Positions 16,637-26,078 of a stretch of DNA of 57,500 nucleotides are shown here, piece by piece. The notes under the pieces were generated by a model that ran no database searches, was not told where the DNA came from, and saw nothing but the letters and a program-made list of their open reading frames with translations. The position numbers were made by a program, and so were the translations under genes. This DNA comes from Roseibium sediminicola. GTDB taxonomy: Bacteria > Pseudomonadota > Alphaproteobacteria > Rhizobiales > Stappiaceae. Positions within the stretch are counted from its first letter, which is position 1, and each line of letters starts with the position of its first letter. The stretch spans positions 1-57,500 of the forward strand of contig NZ_JALNMJ010000028.1 of NCBI RefSeq assembly GCF_023156505.1, given 5' to 3'.

Positions 16637-17395
16637 ATGTTCCGTCGCCTGCTTCTTGTAGTCGTGTTGACGTTGACAGCGCTGACGCCTGCGCGCGCCG
16701 AGCAGCCACTGACGGTTTTTGCCGCCGCCAGCCTGCGTGAGGCCATGGAGGCGATTGGCAAGGCGTTCGAAGCGGAGACCGGAACCGACGTGGTGTTTTC
16801 CTTCGCGGGGACCGGCACGCTGGCACGGCAGATTGAGGCAGGCGCCCCGGCGGCGGTTTTCCTGTCCGCGGACGAGGCCTGGATGAATTATGTCCGTGAT
16901 GCGGGCGCGGTCGAGGCGAACACGATCCGTGGCTTTGCCTCCAATACGCTCGTGCTCGTCGGACCGAAGGGCAGCGCGCCTCTAACCCCGTCGCCGGACG
17001 GCCTTTCTGAGCGGCTTGGCGGCCACCGCCTGGCCATGGCCGATCCGGATACGGTGCCGGCAGGTCGCTACGGCAAGGCCGCGCTGGAGGGTTTTGGCCT
17101 CTGGTCCGCTGTCTCCGGGTCCGTTGCGCCCATGGAAAACGTCCGGGTCGCGCTGACGGCGGTCGCCCGCGGCGACACACCGCTCGGCCTTGTCTACGCA
17201 ACCGATGCCCGGGTCGAACCGGGTGTTTCCGTTCTCTTTGAATTTCCGCAGTCAAATCACCCGCCGATCCGTTATCTGGCGGCGCTCACCGGCGAAGGCG
17301 ATCAGGAGACTGCGTCCGAATTCCTGTCATTTCTGTCGGGCCCGGATGCACGGCAGATCTTGCGTTCCTTCGGGTTTGTGGCCGATAACGGCTAG
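16637..17395 (+). CDS. modA: molybdate ABC transporter, periplasmic binding protein
   Basis: Captures molybdate or tungstate for the ModBC importer. 252 residues with a Sec signal peptide (MFRRLLLVVVLTLTALTPARA). Conserved oxyanion-binding features are TVFAAASLREAMEAI, VFSFAGTGTLARQIEAGAPA and VFLSADEAWM, followed by LGLVYATDA late in the protein. It is the first gene of modABC, 47 bp before modB. No classic ModE box is visible upstream. Confidence 0.95.
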   Translation: MFRRLLLVVVLTLTALTPARAEQPLTVFAAASLREAMEAIGKAFEAETGTDVVFSFAGTGTLARQIEAGAPAAVFLSADEAWMNYVRDAGAVEANTIRGFASNTLVLVGPKGSAPLTPSPDGLSERLGGHRLAMADPDTVPAGRYGKAALEGFGLWSAVSGSVAPMENVRVALTAVARGDTPLGLVYATDARVEPGVSVLFEFPQSNHPPIRYLAALTGEGDQETASEFLSFLSGPDARQILRSFGFVADNG

Positions 17396-17442
17396 GGGCC
17401 GGTGCAACAGGTCCCTGACTGGAACCAACAGACTGAGCACAC

Positions 17443-18150
17443 GTGGAATTTTTCTCCCTCCAGCCCGGTGAATTGCAGGCGCTTCTGCTCACGCTCAAGG
17501 TGGCGGCAACCGCCCTCATCGTTGCGCTGCCGATTGCTGTTCTGGTTGCCTATCTGCTGGCGCGCACCCGGTTTGCCGGACATGGCATCGTCAACGCTCT
17601 GGTGCATTTGCCGCTCGTCCTGCCTCCCGTGGTCACCGGCTATGTTCTGCTCCTGACCTTCGGCCGCAAGGGTGCTGTGGGCACCTTTCTGGAAAACACG
17701 CTTGGCTTCAGCTTCGCTTTCAACTGGACCGGTGCGGCGCTCGCCGCCGGCGTGATGGCCTTTCCGCTGATGGTCCGGCCGATCCGGATCTCCTTCGAAA
17801 CCGTCGATCCGAAGCTGGAGGAAGCCGCCAAGTCGCTCGGAGCGCACCGGCTGACCGCCTTTTTCACCATTACGCTGCCACTGGCCCTGCCCGGCGTTCT
17901 CGGCGGCGCCATTCTGGGCTTTGCCAAGGCGATGGGCGAATTCGGCGCCACCATCACCTTTGTCTCCAACATTCCCGGCGAGACCCGTACCCTTGCGCTG
18001 GCGCTCTATACCGCGACCCAGACCCCGAGCGGCGATCTGGCCGCCTTTCGCCTGACCGCGATCGCGCTTGTGGTTGCCTTTGCCGCGCTGATCGCCTCCG
18101 AATTGCTGGTCCGCCGGCTGCGCAAGCGTGTTGGAGGCGGTCATGCTTGA
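17443..18150 (+). CDS. modB: molybdate ABC transporter, permease
   Basis: 235-residue inner-membrane permease with about five to six hydrophobic helices. The EAA loop that contacts ModC is EEAAKSLGAHRLTAFFTITLP-like (ending about residue 150), followed by GFAKAMGEFGATITF, a hallmark of ModB/CysT-type permeases. GTG start at 17443, giving the usual MEFFSLQPGELQALLLTLKV beginning. The 3' end overlaps modC by 8 bp, implying translational coupling. Confidence 0.95.
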   Translation: MEFFSLQPGELQALLLTLKVAATALIVALPIAVLVAYLLARTRFAGHGIVNALVHLPLVLPPVVTGYVLLLTFGRKGAVGTFLENTLGFSFAFNWTGAALAAGVMAFPLMVRPIRISFETVDPKLEEAAKSLGAHRLTAFFTITLPLALPGVLGGAILGFAKAMGEFGATITFVSNIPGETRTLALALYTATQTPSGDLAAFRLTAIALVVAFAALIASELLVRRLRKRVGGGHA

Positions 18151-19255
18151 CGTCGACATCACAGGCAGGGTCGGGGCCATGGAACTTCAGGCGGCGTTCA
18201 AAAGCAGTGGCGGCGTGACCTCGCTGTTCGGGCAGTCGGGCGCCGGCAAGACCTCGCTCACCAACATGATCGCCGGTCTGCTGACGCCTCTGCGCGGGCG
18301 GATTTCCGTCAACGGCACGACGCTGTTCGATGCCGGCAAGGGCATCAATCTGTCGGTCCAGAAGCGCCGCGTCGGACATGTTTTTCAGGACGCGAGGCTG
18401 TTCCCGCATCTGAGCGTCAAAGCCAATCTGACCTATGCGCGCTGGGCTGGCCGCCGGCCGGGGACGCGCGACATGGATGAAGTGGTCGACCTGCTTGGTC
18501 TCGGCAATCTGCTCGAGCGCATGCCGGGCACTCTGTCCGGCGGTGAAAAACAACGTGTTGCCATCGGCCGGGCGTTGTTGTCCGACCCGCGCCTGTTGAT
18601 CATGGACGAACCGCTGGCCAATCTGGACCAGGCCCGGCGCAACGACATCCTGCCTTATCTCGACCGGCTCTGCGTGGAGGCCGGGATCCCGATCCTCTAT
18701 GTCAGCCATTCCATCGAGGAAGTCGCGCGGCTCTCCAACACGCTGGTGATCCTGTCGGAGGGAACCACACCGGCCTTTGGTCCGGTGGCGGACATGCTGG
18801 CCCGCACCGATCTCGGCAAAGCCACCGGCCGCCATGAGGCCGGTGGCCTGCTTGAAGGCAAGGTTGCCAGGATCAATCCGGACTGGGGTCTGACGGATGT
18901 CGATATCGGCGGCGCTGTCTTGCAGATTCCGGACATGGCGGCCGAAGTCGGTGACGCGGTGCGCCTGCGCATCCGGGCCAGGGACGTCGCGCTGGCGCTT
19001 TATCCGCCTGAAGGCCTGTCGATCCGCAACGCTTTCGAAGCGACGATCAGCAGCATTTCCAGCGAAACCGGCCCCTATGCCGAGATCCTGTGTTCCGTTC
19101 AGGGGCAGACCTTGCGGGCGCGCATCACCCGGGCGTCGGTTGCCGATCTCGATCTTTACCCGGGCAGGAATGTCACGGTGCTGATCAAGAGCGTGGCCAT
19201 CGACCGGAGGCAAAGGACACAGATGCACGGTGAGGGTGCAAAGGTTCCGCTCTGA
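18143..19255 (+). CDS. modC: molybdate ABC transporter, ATP-binding protein
   Basis: 370-residue ATPase driving molybdate uptake. Walker A GQSGAGKTS, Q-loop HVFQDARLFPHL, signature LSGGEKQRVAIGRALL, Walker B LLIMDEPLANLD and switch His in VSHSIEEV are all present. The C-terminal third (about 285-355) is a TOBE/Mop-like oxyanion-sensing domain, typical of ModC. I take ATG 18143, preceded by TTGGAGG, rather than an upstream GTG at 18128. It overlaps the modB stop. Confidence 0.95.
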   Translation: MLDVDITGRVGAMELQAAFKSSGGVTSLFGQSGAGKTSLTNMIAGLLTPLRGRISVNGTTLFDAGKGINLSVQKRRVGHVFQDARLFPHLSVKANLTYARWAGRRPGTRDMDEVVDLLGLGNLLERMPGTLSGGEKQRVAIGRALLSDPRLLIMDEPLANLDQARRNDILPYLDRLCVEAGIPILYVSHSIEEVARLSNTLVILSEGTTPAFGPVADMLARTDLGKATGRHEAGGLLEGKVARINPDWGLTDVDIGGAVLQIPDMAAEVGDAVRLRIRARDVALALYPPEGLSIRNAFEATISSISSETGPYAEILCSVQGQTLRARITRASVADLDLYPGRNVTVLIKSVAIDRRQRTQMHGEGAKVPL

Positions 19256-19314
19256 CGTGCAGGGCGGCCGATGGAACGGCTTCACGGATCAATCGGCGTG
19301 ACTATACTGGCGTC

Positions 19315-21099
19315 ATGATAGGAACACCCCTGCGTCGCTCCTGGCGCAAGCTGAAAATCGGAATTGCTGCGTCGCTGGTTCTGGCGACGCTGCTGGTCCT
19401 GTGGCTGACGGGGCTTGCAAGTCTCAGGATCACCCTGGCGGAGCTGGAAACAGGCGCGCGCGCCAATCTGGCGGTACAGACGGCGGTTCTGGAGCGGCTT
19501 CTCGACAAGTTCCGCCTGCTGTCGCCGCTGCTGGCGCGTGGACCCGATATCGGCGATCTTTTGTCGGGCGGTGGCCGCCATCTCGACCCCGGCATCACCG
19601 CGATTGCCGCCGGCATGTCCGGCGCGGAGGAAATCTGGCTGATGGATGCGGATGGTGCTGTCGTCGTCTCCAGCCACGCCGGTGTGCCGACAAGTTCCAT
19701 CGGCGGTGCCGAGCAGATCCGGCAGGCCTTCGAGCAGGCCAAGCTGGGGCAGCTCGGGCGCCAGTTGATTCCGGGAACCCCGGATCAGGTCTCAAATTAC
19801 GTCTTCGCCTCGCCGCTTCGCCGCGGTACCGAAATCATTGGCGTGCTGGCCGTGCGTGTCAGTCTCGACGATGTCGAACAGGCCTGGGCGCTCAGCAAGG
19901 ACACGATCTTTGCCCTCGACACAGACGGCCGTGTCGTGGTGAGCAACATGCCCGACTGGCGCGGCAAGACACTTGAGGAACTCAACCTTGGACGCGACAT
20001 CACCGGCCTGTCCGTCGTTGAAAGTCTGGAACTGCTTTTGCCCGCCGCATCGGTTGCCGACACCCATTTGCAATTGCGGCAGAACGTGGCGGTCCTGGGC
20101 TGGCAGGTGCACTCCCTGGTCGATATCGGCGATGCGCGCCAGCGGTCCGGCTGGGCCATGCTCGTGGCGCTTCTGGTTTGTGTGATCGCGGCCGGGGGAC
20201 TCGCCATCCTGGTCGCGCGCCGGGCCGAATTCGCACGCCAGGAACGGCGCACCCGCGCCGAGGCGCTGCGGCTGGAACGGCGCGTCCAGAGCCGGACGTC
20301 GGACCTGCGCAAGGCGAATGTGCGCCTGGAGCGCGAGGTGCGTGAACGCGAACAGGCGGAAGCCGATCTGCGTCTGGCGCAGGCCGAACTGGTTCAGGCG
20401 GCAAAGCTGGCGACCCTCGGGCGCATGTCGGCGGCGCTCAGCCATGAATACAATCAGCCGCTGGCGGCGATTCGCTCGGACGCGGAAATCGCCGGCATGC
20501 TGATCGAGCGCGGCCGGGCCGACGAGGCCAAGACCAATCTCGGCCGGATCGAAGGCATGGTCACCCGCATGGCCGAGATCGCCAAGACGCTGAAGGGCTT
20601 CACCCGCAAATCTGGCACCGACATCAAGCCGGTGTCACTGCGCCAGGTGGTCGATGAGGCGACCCTGCTGCTGCAGCCCCAGATCAAGCAGAAACAGGTG
20701 CAGTTGGACCTGGTTCTCTCCGAGGAGGACATTATTGTCCGGGGCGGACGGATCCGGCTGGAACAGGTGGTGGTCAATCTCCTGTCCAACGCGGTCGACG
20801 CGGTCGCCGGCAACCCGGTTCCGACCGTTTCGCTGGCGCTCCGCCGGGAGGGCGAGGAAGCTGTGCTGACGGTGACCGACAACGGTCCGGGGATCGATGC
20901 GGACGTCCTGCCACAGATCTTCGACCCGTTTTTCACCACAAAGGATGTGGGAGCGGGCCTGGGCCTGGGCTTGTCGATTGCCTACAAGATCGTTCATGAC
21001 TTTTCCGGGTCGCTGAAGGCGGCCAACCTCGACCGGGGCGGCGCCATGTTCATCATGCGCCTGCCGGTCGCCGACGAACGCATTCTGGCGGCGGAATAA
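19315..21099 (+). CDS. dctB: C4-dicarboxylate sensor histidine kinase (DctB/DctS-like)
   Basis: 594-residue membrane kinase. TM1 is about residues 15-36 and TM2 about 280-301. They enclose a periplasmic double-Cache sensor of about 240 residues, the DctB layout. A coiled coil (about 304-365) leads to the H-box with phospho-accepting H377 in SHEYNQPLAAIR, which is the DctB-specific form. N-box VVNLLSNAVDAV, G1 TDNGPGID and G2 GAGLGLGLS follow. Thirteen bases separate it from the response regulator, so they form an operon. The gene probably senses succinate, malate or similar acids (family knowledge). Confidence 0.93.
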   Translation: MIGTPLRRSWRKLKIGIAASLVLATLLVLWLTGLASLRITLAELETGARANLAVQTAVLERLLDKFRLLSPLLARGPDIGDLLSGGGRHLDPGITAIAAGMSGAEEIWLMDADGAVVVSSHAGVPTSSIGGAEQIRQAFEQAKLGQLGRQLIPGTPDQVSNYVFASPLRRGTEIIGVLAVRVSLDDVEQAWALSKDTIFALDTDGRVVVSNMPDWRGKTLEELNLGRDITGLSVVESLELLLPAASVADTHLQLRQNVAVLGWQVHSLVDIGDARQRSGWAMLVALLVCVIAAGGLAILVARRAEFARQERRTRAEALRLERRVQSRTSDLRKANVRLEREVREREQAEADLRLAQAELVQAAKLATLGRMSAALSHEYNQPLAAIRSDAEIAGMLIERGRADEAKTNLGRIEGMVTRMAEIAKTLKGFTRKSGTDIKPVSLRQVVDEATLLLQPQIKQKQVQLDLVLSEEDIIVRGGRIRLEQVVVNLLSNAVDAVAGNPVPTVSLALRREGEEAVLTVTDNGPGIDADVLPQIFDPFFTTKDVGAGLGLGLSIAYKIVHDFSGSLKAANLDRGGAMFIMRLPVADERILAAE

Positions 21100-21112
21100 G
21101 AGAAAGACGCAT

Positions 21113-22447
<1,335 letters not shown>

Positions 22448-22484
22448 TTGTTCGAGTGGTCGCGATGAAGTGCCCCGAGGTGAT

Positions 22485-22605
22485 GCAACGGCATGGATCC
22501 CATGGTCAAGCCATGGGATGACGGGGAGATCCGTAGGCTGCATTTGCGATGGTTTTGATTTTTTCGTCATTGCAGTGGGCTTGACCCTGCAATCCATGCC
22601 GTTGC
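22485..22605. repeat. palindromic intergenic repeat, copy 2 (modules inverted)
   Basis: The outer arms GCAACGGCATGGAT (22485-22498) and ATCCATGCCGTTGC (22592-22605) are perfect inverted 14-mers. Inside lie the same two stem modules as in the copies at 202-313 and 28405-28512, but each flipped, so CGTCAT/ATGACG ends point inwards. The mosaic order suggests that the modules move or invert independently. Confidence 0.8.
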
Positions 22606-22637
22606 CTTTCGGCAACCTCAAAAATTTGCATGTGCCA

Positions 22638-22664
22638 TGTCACAAACCGGTCTTGTCAGTCGTC
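22638..22664 (+). promoter_or_regulatory. ECF41-type promoter
   Basis: TGTCACA (22638-22644) and CGTC (22661-22664) are separated by exactly 16 nt. As I recall the literature, ECF41 sigma factors recognise a TGTCACA -35 and a CGTC -10 element in front of their own operon. The site is about 40 bp upstream of the first gene of the ECF41 operon, as expected for autoregulation. Confidence 0.75.
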
Positions 22665-22705
22665 ATCCTGGTGTCAAACCCCGTAACTTCGATTGGAAGA
22701 CACCC

Positions 22706-23137
22706 ATGACGCACGCAACTGCCATCAACCATTATGAAAACGTGCCGGACATCGTGAAGCGCTTCGTGGCGGCGAGCGGTGAGATCGGCAAGGCCGATCT
22801 GGAACCGGGATTGCGCCACCTGATCGACCTGCGCGCCTCCCAGATCAACCAGTGTGCCTTCTGTGTGAAGATGCACACGGAAGAAGCTCTCAATGATGGC
22901 GAAAGCCAGGAACGGCTGCAACGCGTCATCGTCTGGCGCCACGTGGACGATTTCACGCCGGCCGAACAGGCGGCCTTTGCCTGGACCGAAGCCCTGACCA
23001 GCCTTGATCCCAAGACCGACTATGAGGTTTTGCGGGCGGATCTGCGCAAGTATTTCACCGAAGCGCAAATCAGCGCGATCACCGCGGCGGTCGCGATGAT
23101 CAACCTGTGGAACCGCGTTCAGGTTTCCAACCACTGA
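22706..23137 (+). CDS. carboxymuconolactone decarboxylase-family protein (AhpD-like)
   Basis: 143-residue all-helical protein of the CMD/AhpD superfamily. The redox motif CAFCVKMH (C-X2-C-X3-H) in the segment RASQINQCAFCVKMHTEEA indicates peroxidase-type chemistry, not lactone decarboxylation. The ATG at 22706 lies just downstream of the ECF41-type promoter; a longer frame starting upstream would overlap that promoter. Fourteen bases separate it from the sigma factor gene. This pairing is the standard ECF41 arrangement, in which the CMD-type gene is the main target. Confidence 0.92.
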   Translation: MTHATAINHYENVPDIVKRFVAASGEIGKADLEPGLRHLIDLRASQINQCAFCVKMHTEEALNDGESQERLQRVIVWRHVDDFTPAEQAAFAWTEALTSLDPKTDYEVLRADLRKYFTEAQISAITAAVAMINLWNRVQVSNH

Positions 23138-23151
23138 CAGGCGGCGGCAGC

Positions 23152-24063
23152 ATGGATCGTTCAGACAGAAGCACCTTCGACAGCCTTCGCCCGCGCCTCC
23201 TGGGTCTTGCCTATCGCATGCTCGGCTCGATGGCGGATGCCGAAGACGCGGTCCAGGACACCTTTCTGAAATGGCAGGCCGCGGACACCGCCGGGATCGC
23301 CAATCCGGAGGGTTACCTGACCACGGTCTGCACCAATTGCTGTCTGGATGCCCTGAAGGCCGCCCATCGCAAGCGGGTCGACTATGTCGGCCCGTGGATC
23401 CCGGAACCGCTCCAGATCGACGCCGGGTCGGACCCGGAAGCCGATCTGGAGCGGGCCCAGTCGCTGACGACCGCCTTTCTGCTGCTCATGGAACGGCTCA
23501 GTCCGAAGGAACGCGCCGCCTATCTGCTGCGTGAGGTCTTCGGCAAGCCCTATGGCGAGGTCGCGGCCGCCATCGGCGTCAGCGAAAAGGCCTGCCGCCA
23601 GCTGGTGTCCCGCGCCGGCAAGCATGTCCAGTCACCGTCATCGCGTTTTGTGCCGGCGCCCGACCATCAACAGCGCATGCTGGATGCCTTCATGAGAGCA
23701 GTCGAAAGCGGCTCAACGGAGCAGCTCAGCGGATTGTTGTCGGAGTCCGTGCAGTTCCAGTCGGATGGTGGTGGCAAGGCAACAGCGCTCGGGCGCATTC
23801 TGGAAGGGCGTGGTGATGTCGCCAAATATGTCGCCCGGATCATGTCGCGCCTCTGGGATGGCGGTCCCGTCCGGATCTGCAACATCAATGGCGTGCGTGG
23901 ACTGGTCCTGCTGCAGGACGAGCGCATCGAATCCGCGCTGACCCTCGGTTATGACGGCGATGGCCGAATCGACCGGATCTTCATCATTCGCAACCCGGAC
24001 AAGCTGGCGCGGCTCGAAGTGCCGCTACAGCATGACCTGAAAAGCGGCGCTCTCTGGCAATAG
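23152..24063 (+). CDS. ECF41 family RNA polymerase sigma factor
   Basis: 303 residues: sigma-70 region 2 (about 8-75), region 4 (about 105-160) and a long C-terminal SnoaL-like extension (about 170-303). Three ECF41 markers are present: a WxPEP motif between regions 2 and 4 (WIPEP, 82-86), DGGGK (205-209) and NPDKL (281-285). ECF41 factors have no separate anti-sigma; the C-terminal extension controls activity. It is co-transcribed with the CMD-family gene from a matching promoter. The inducing signal is not evident. Confidence 0.93.
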   Translation: MDRSDRSTFDSLRPRLLGLAYRMLGSMADAEDAVQDTFLKWQAADTAGIANPEGYLTTVCTNCCLDALKAAHRKRVDYVGPWIPEPLQIDAGSDPEADLERAQSLTTAFLLLMERLSPKERAAYLLREVFGKPYGEVAAAIGVSEKACRQLVSRAGKHVQSPSSRFVPAPDHQQRMLDAFMRAVESGSTEQLSGLLSESVQFQSDGGGKATALGRILEGRGDVAKYVARIMSRLWDGGPVRICNINGVRGLVLLQDERIESALTLGYDGDGRIDRIFIIRNPDKLARLEVPLQHDLKSGALWQ

Positions 24064-24083
24064 GGACAGGCTGTGACGCCTGC

Positions 24084-24124
24084 GATGTGTCGAAATCGAC
24101 ACATCGGACTTCCGGCATGTGTCG
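24084..24124. promoter_or_regulatory. upstream activator site for the dctP promoter
   Basis: Bases 24084-24105 form a perfect 22-bp palindrome, with arms GATGTGTCGA and TCGACACATC around AA. A further half-site ATGTGTCG lies at 24117-24124. It is about 120-130 bp upstream of the sigma-54 core, the usual enhancer distance for an NtrC-type activator. The DctD-like regulator encoded 1.6 kb upstream is the obvious ligand (inference). Confidence 0.75.
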
Positions 24125-24222
24125 CAAGCAACCCATCCCTTACGGAACCAACCGGGCTGGGTTTGCGGGAAACTTTTTGTTAACCTGCGGAAACCGGCGC
24201 TTTTTCAGAAGCTGGCCCCACT

Positions 24223-24238
24223 TGGCACGCGCTTTGCC
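24223..24238 (+). promoter_or_regulatory. sigma-54 (-24/-12) promoter of dctPQM
   Basis: The sequence TGGCACG-CGCT-TTGCC matches the RpoN consensus exactly, with GG at 24224-24225, GC at 24236-24237 and ten bases between. Transcription should begin near 24249, giving a leader of about 60 nt before dctP. Its position behind an enhancer-like palindrome supports activation by DctD. Confidence 0.88.
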
Positions 24239-24312
24239 AAGAGGGAGCCGACCAGCCACCGCGCTGTCCGGCCCGAATGGCCGTCATACTGAAATGTCTG
24301 GGAGGACATCCG

Positions 24313-25320
24313 ATGAAAAAATTCGCTCTCGCCGCAGCAACCGCGGCGTCTCTTGCCTTTTCCGCGAACGCCTACGCGGCCGATGCCTGTGATGACGGCG
24401 AAATCGTCATCAAGTTCAGCCACGTGGTTGCCGCGACCGGTCACCCGAAAGGCGACGCCGCCACGCTTCTGGCCGAACGCGTCAACGACGAGATGAACGG
24501 CACCGCCTGCATGCAGGTGTTCCCGAACTCGCAGCTTTTCGACGACGACAAGGTCATGGAAGCCCTGCTGCTCGGCGACGTCCAGCTGGCCGCACCGTCC
24601 CTGTCCAAGTTCGAAGCCTATACGCTGAAGTTCCGCCTGTTCGACCTGCCGTTCCTGTTCCAGGACCTGAAGGCCGTTGACCGCTTCACCACCGGCCCGG
24701 ACGGCAAGGAACTCCTGAACTCCATGACCGACTACGGTTTCCAGGGCCTCGGCTACTGGAGCTCCGGCCTGAAGCAGTTCTCGGCCAACAAGCCGCTGCT
24801 GGAACCCACCGATGCCAAGGGCCTGAAATTCCGTGTTCAGACGTCCGACGTTGCCGTCGCCATGATCGAAGCCATGGGCGCCAACGCTCAGAAGCTCGCC
24901 TTCAAGGAAGTCTATGGCGCGCTGCAGACCGGCGTTGTCGATGGTCAGGAAAACTCCTGGTCCAACATCTACACCCAGAAGTTCTTCGAAGTGCAGGACG
25001 GCATCACCGAAACCAACCACCAGCTGCTGGCCTATCTGCTCGTCACCTCCGACGAATGGCTGGACAGCCTGGACCCGGCCGTGCGTGACCAGTTCCTGGC
25101 CATCGTGGAAGATGTCACCGCAACCGCCAACGGCAAGGTCGCCGCGAAGGAAGCCGCAAACCGCCAGAACATCCTGGACACCGGCGCCACCATTCGTGAA
25201 CTGACCCCGGAACAGCGCAAGGCCTGGGTCGACACCATGAAGCCGGTTTGGGAAAAGTTCGAAGGCGACATCGGCAAGGATCTGATCGACGCCGCTACGT
25301 CTGCCAACAACGCCAGCTGA
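24313..25320 (+). CDS. dctP: C4-dicarboxylate TRAP transporter, binding protein
   Basis: 335-residue periplasmic receptor of the DctPQM importer. Signal peptide MKKFALAAATAASLAFSANAYA, then the DctP fold with IKFSHVVAATGHPKGDAA, the LFDLPFLFQD hinge region, and KFRVQTSDVAVAMIEAMGAN with the conserved arginine that binds the carboxylate. The ATG at 24313 is preceded by GGGAGGACATCCG. It is first in the dctPQM operon, controlled by a sigma-54 promoter, and separated from dctQ by a stable hairpin. Confidence 0.95.
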   Translation: MKKFALAAATAASLAFSANAYAADACDDGEIVIKFSHVVAATGHPKGDAATLLAERVNDEMNGTACMQVFPNSQLFDDDKVMEALLLGDVQLAAPSLSKFEAYTLKFRLFDLPFLFQDLKAVDRFTTGPDGKELLNSMTDYGFQGLGYWSSGLKQFSANKPLLEPTDAKGLKFRVQTSDVAVAMIEAMGANAQKLAFKEVYGALQTGVVDGQENSWSNIYTQKFFEVQDGITETNHQLLAYLLVTSDEWLDSLDPAVRDQFLAIVEDVTATANGKVAAKEAANRQNILDTGATIRELTPEQRKAWVDTMKPVWEKFEGDIGKDLIDAATSANNAS

Positions 25321-25342
25321 CGGCGAACGAAACCAAGACGTG

Positions 25343-25367
25343 GAAGGGCCGGTTCGACCGGCCCTTC
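25343..25367 (+). other. intercistronic hairpin between dctP and dctQ
   Basis: GAAGGGCCGGT (25343-25353) and ACCGGCCCTTC (25357-25367) form a perfect 11-bp stem with a 3-nt loop. No T-run follows. In TRAP operons such a hairpin after the binding-protein gene commonly protects its mRNA or attenuates read-through, keeping the receptor in excess over the membrane subunits. Confidence 0.75.
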
Positions 25368-25447
25368 TGCCAAGGTCCTGAGGCCGGGACGGCTGCCTGA
25401 GCCGTCCGGCCCGCAACAAGTCAAGAGACCTATTTCGGGGGAAACGC

Positions 25448-26068
25448 ATGCAACGCGTCGACAATTGGGTCACGCGCTTCGAGGAAGGTGTTCTCGCCTT
25501 TCTTCTGGCGGCCATGACCATCGTATCCTTCACCCAGGTGGTGGCGCGATACGGCTTCAATTCCGGTTGGACCGGTGCCCTGGAGCTCACACGTATCCTG
25601 TTCGCCTGGCTGATCCTGTTCGGCATGAGCTACGGCGTGAAAATCGGCTCACATCTGGGTGTCGATGCTGTCATCCGGCTGTTTCCGAAACAGATGTTCC
25701 GTGCCGTTGCCGTGTTCGGCGCGCTGTGCGGCGTTGTCTATGCCCTGACGCTGCTCTGGTCCGAATGGCTGCACATCTTCGGTCTCAACACCCGGGGCGG
25801 GGCCATCGACTACTGGATGAAGATGTACAAGATCGGCATCGGCCTCGACGATCTGCGTTACCCGGAAGTCATCATCGAGAATTTCGGCACCCAGGAGCGC
25901 GTCCAGCGCTGGATCGCCTATCTCATCCTTCCCATTGGCCTGGCTCTGTTCCTGTTCCGTTGTGTTCAGGCTGCCTGGCAGATCATCACCGGCGAACGCG
26001 AAATGATGATCGCGGCGCATGAGGCGGAAGACCTCGTGGCCGAAAACAAAGACGTTCTGAAGGACTGA
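25448..26068 (+). CDS. dctQ: TRAP transporter small permease subunit
   Basis: 206-residue four-helix membrane protein of the DctQ family. Helices lie at about 13-35, 48-66 (LFAWLILFGMSYGVKIGSHLG is the family signature), 80-100 and 155-180. An insertion between helices three and four (about 105-155) makes it longer than the usual 160-170 residues, as in many DctQ proteins of C4-dicarboxylate systems. The start follows GGGGGAAACGC. Ten bases separate it from dctM. Confidence 0.93.
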   Translation: MQRVDNWVTRFEEGVLAFLLAAMTIVSFTQVVARYGFNSGWTGALELTRILFAWLILFGMSYGVKIGSHLGVDAVIRLFPKQMFRAVAVFGALCGVVYALTLLWSEWLHIFGLNTRGGAIDYWMKMYKIGIGLDDLRYPEVIIENFGTQERVQRWIAYLILPIGLALFLFRCVQAAWQIITGEREMMIAAHEAEDLVAENKDVLKD

Positions 26069-26078
26069 GGCCGGGACA

